Below are positions 6,734-7,123 of a stretch of DNA of 7,123 bases, one piece after another. The notes beneath the pieces are model-generated. The model was not told where the DNA came from. It worked only from the letters and a program-made list of their open reading frames with translations, and ran no database searches. The DNA is taken from assembly GCA_002401295.1 (NCBI GenBank), contig NVSR01000095.1, positions 1 through 7,123 on the forward strand, in the 5' to 3' direction. This stretch comes from SAR324 cluster bacterium (lineage in GTDB: Bacteria > SAR324 > XYD2-FULL-50-16). Within the stretch, counting starts at the first letter, position 1, and each line of letters opens with the position of its first letter. The position numbers and the translations under genes are program-made.

Positions 6734-6739
6734 TTTATA
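6734..6739 (-). promoter_or_regulatory. candidate -10 box for the STAS gene
   Basis: TATAAA on the minus strand would place a transcription start near 6727, about 20 nt before the ATG with its GAGAGA ribosome site. The -35 position at normal spacing (TAAACT, about 6757-6762) is a poor match, so the promoter would be weak or activator-dependent. Confidence 0.22.
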
Positions 6740-6751
6740 AATTTTCCGTAC

Positions 6752-6779
6752 TTAACAGTTTACCACTGTAGTTTATAAT
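6752..6779 (+). promoter_or_regulatory. sigma70-like promoter pointing away from the STAS gene
   Basis: TTAACA (6752-6757, five of six to consensus), a 16-nt spacer, then a perfect TATAAT (6774-6779). Transcription would start near 6786 and run right through AT-rich DNA into the right inverted-repeat arm. No ORF follows within the window. AT-rich DNA produces such matches by chance, so function is not proven. Confidence 0.4.
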
Positions 6780-7011
6780 AGAGAGAACTCCCCATCAGTG
6801 GTTCAATTATTCAAGACTTAAGCAGAGTAACGACCAATTGATTTCTACGAGTCAAGTAAATGTAAAATTAGTGTAAAAAATAGCCATTGTTTAGCAAAAA
6901 AAATACTTGGCTTTTTAGTCAAATCTATAAAATTATTTATCCATCAGTAATTTTCAACCTCCAGTTTTCAATTAACTGTCCAGACAATCTGTTAGGTATT
7001 TGATTCCAATT

Positions 7012-7123
7012 AGGGACTTGGAAGAAAAAAACTATCCCCTTCTGTTAATACCTCAATGCATTAAATAATTGAATTATATGATTTTTCACATCCCTGCGAG
7101 GCCGCCACGTAGGGCGGCGCTAC
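7012..7123 (-). repeat. right arm of long inverted repeat, with GC-rich palindromic repeat copy 3 (truncated by window end)
   Basis: This is the reverse complement of 5862-5974, identical except for one base fewer in the A-run (7025-7031). The arm starts at agggacttgg and ends with the GC-rich palindromic unit, whose hairpin is gccgcc against ggcggc. The window stops at ctac. If the repeat continues as in the left arm, the next base outside would be c, then gtt. Confidence 0.93.

Larger units (their letters stand above)
6707..7011. other. AT-rich intergenic region upstream of the STAS gene
   Basis: About 300 bp without a supported gene. It holds the STAS ribosome site, a weak minus-strand -10 (TATAAA, 6734-6739) and a better plus-strand promoter (6752-6779). 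The rest is A/T-rich with frequent stops in all frames. A plus-strand open stretch at 6772-6876 lacks a start codon. Confidence 0.5.
5858..7123. mobile_element. inverted-repeat-bounded segment carrying a STAS gene
   Basis: Nearly perfect inverted arms of about 112 bp (5862-5974 and 7012-7123) enclose about 1.04 kb. The outer end of each arm is the GC-rich palindromic unit also found alone at 97-124. Inside are the intact STAS gene, a probable HPt remnant, a small ORF and AT-rich non-coding DNA. No transposase, integrase or invertase is visible. It could be a non-autonomous element with long terminal inverted repeats, two opposite copies of one repeat that happen to flank the gene, or a segment able to invert by recombination. 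The right arm runs to the window's last base, so any target duplication cannot be checked. Confidence 0.35.

Noticed and set aside
6772..6876. Plus-strand open stretch downstream of the plus-strand promoter (contains TPHQWFNYSRLKQ).
   Set aside because: It has no start codon or ribosome site, follows a stop closely, and 30-odd open codons are common by chance in AT-rich DNA.
1..7123. CRISPR array, tRNA or rRNA genes.
   Set aside because: No regularly spaced direct repeats, cloverleaf-like sequence or conserved rRNA segments were seen on either strand.

Overview
The window is about 42% GC by eye. It carries a Gram-negative style sensory operon on the minus strand, followed upstream by a repeat-rich, partly decayed region. 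The histidine kinases (a DHp box of the AHDFNN type, a second of the AHEINQP type, PAS boxes ending in DITERK, and a dCache-HAMP receptor) together with an NMT1/SsuA-like periplasmic protein suit a Desulfobacterota-, SAR324- or Nitrospirota-like bacterium. That placement is an impression from protein style, not proof.

Layout. Positions 1-83 hold the last 26 codons of an unrecognised plus-strand gene. Positions 84-235 are a convergent gap with one copy of a GC-rich palindromic repeat, which sits between two exact 10-bp direct repeats. Positions 5781 down to 236 form a tight three-gene minus-strand operon: a periplasmic substrate-binding protein (5781-4753), a membrane dCache-HAMP-PAS histidine kinase (4731-2509), and a soluble REC-PAS-PAS-HK-REC hybrid kinase (2512-236). 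The two kinase genes overlap by 4 bp, and the binding-protein gene ends 21 bp before the first kinase. No ABC permease or ATPase is present, so the binding protein may serve as the ligand-sensing partner of the kinase rather than as part of a transporter.

Upstream, 5858-7123 is bounded by a nearly perfect inverted repeat of about 112 bp (5862-5974 and 7012-7123). The only difference between the arms is one T in a homopolymer. Each arm starts with the same GC-rich palindromic unit seen at position 100. Between the arms lie an intact STAS-domain (anti-sigma-factor-antagonist type) gene at 6706-6350, what looks like a decayed HPt/CheA N-terminal domain with a stop where the phospho-histidine should be (about 6297-6044), a 40-codon small ORF running into the left arm, and AT-rich non-coding DNA. 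The non-coding part holds a good sigma70-like promoter on the plus strand with no ORF behind it. Recombination between the arms would invert this segment and turn that promoter toward the sensory operon. This is the most interesting hypothesis in the window, and it is untested.

How the genes may work together (inference): ligand-loaded binding protein acts on the dCache kinase, which passes phosphate to the N-terminal receiver of the hybrid kinase. The hybrid kinase's own kinase core and C-terminal receiver then pass the signal to an HPt or response regulator encoded elsewhere. The neighbouring HPt remnant and the STAS switch protein suggest a larger signalling locus that is being remodelled.
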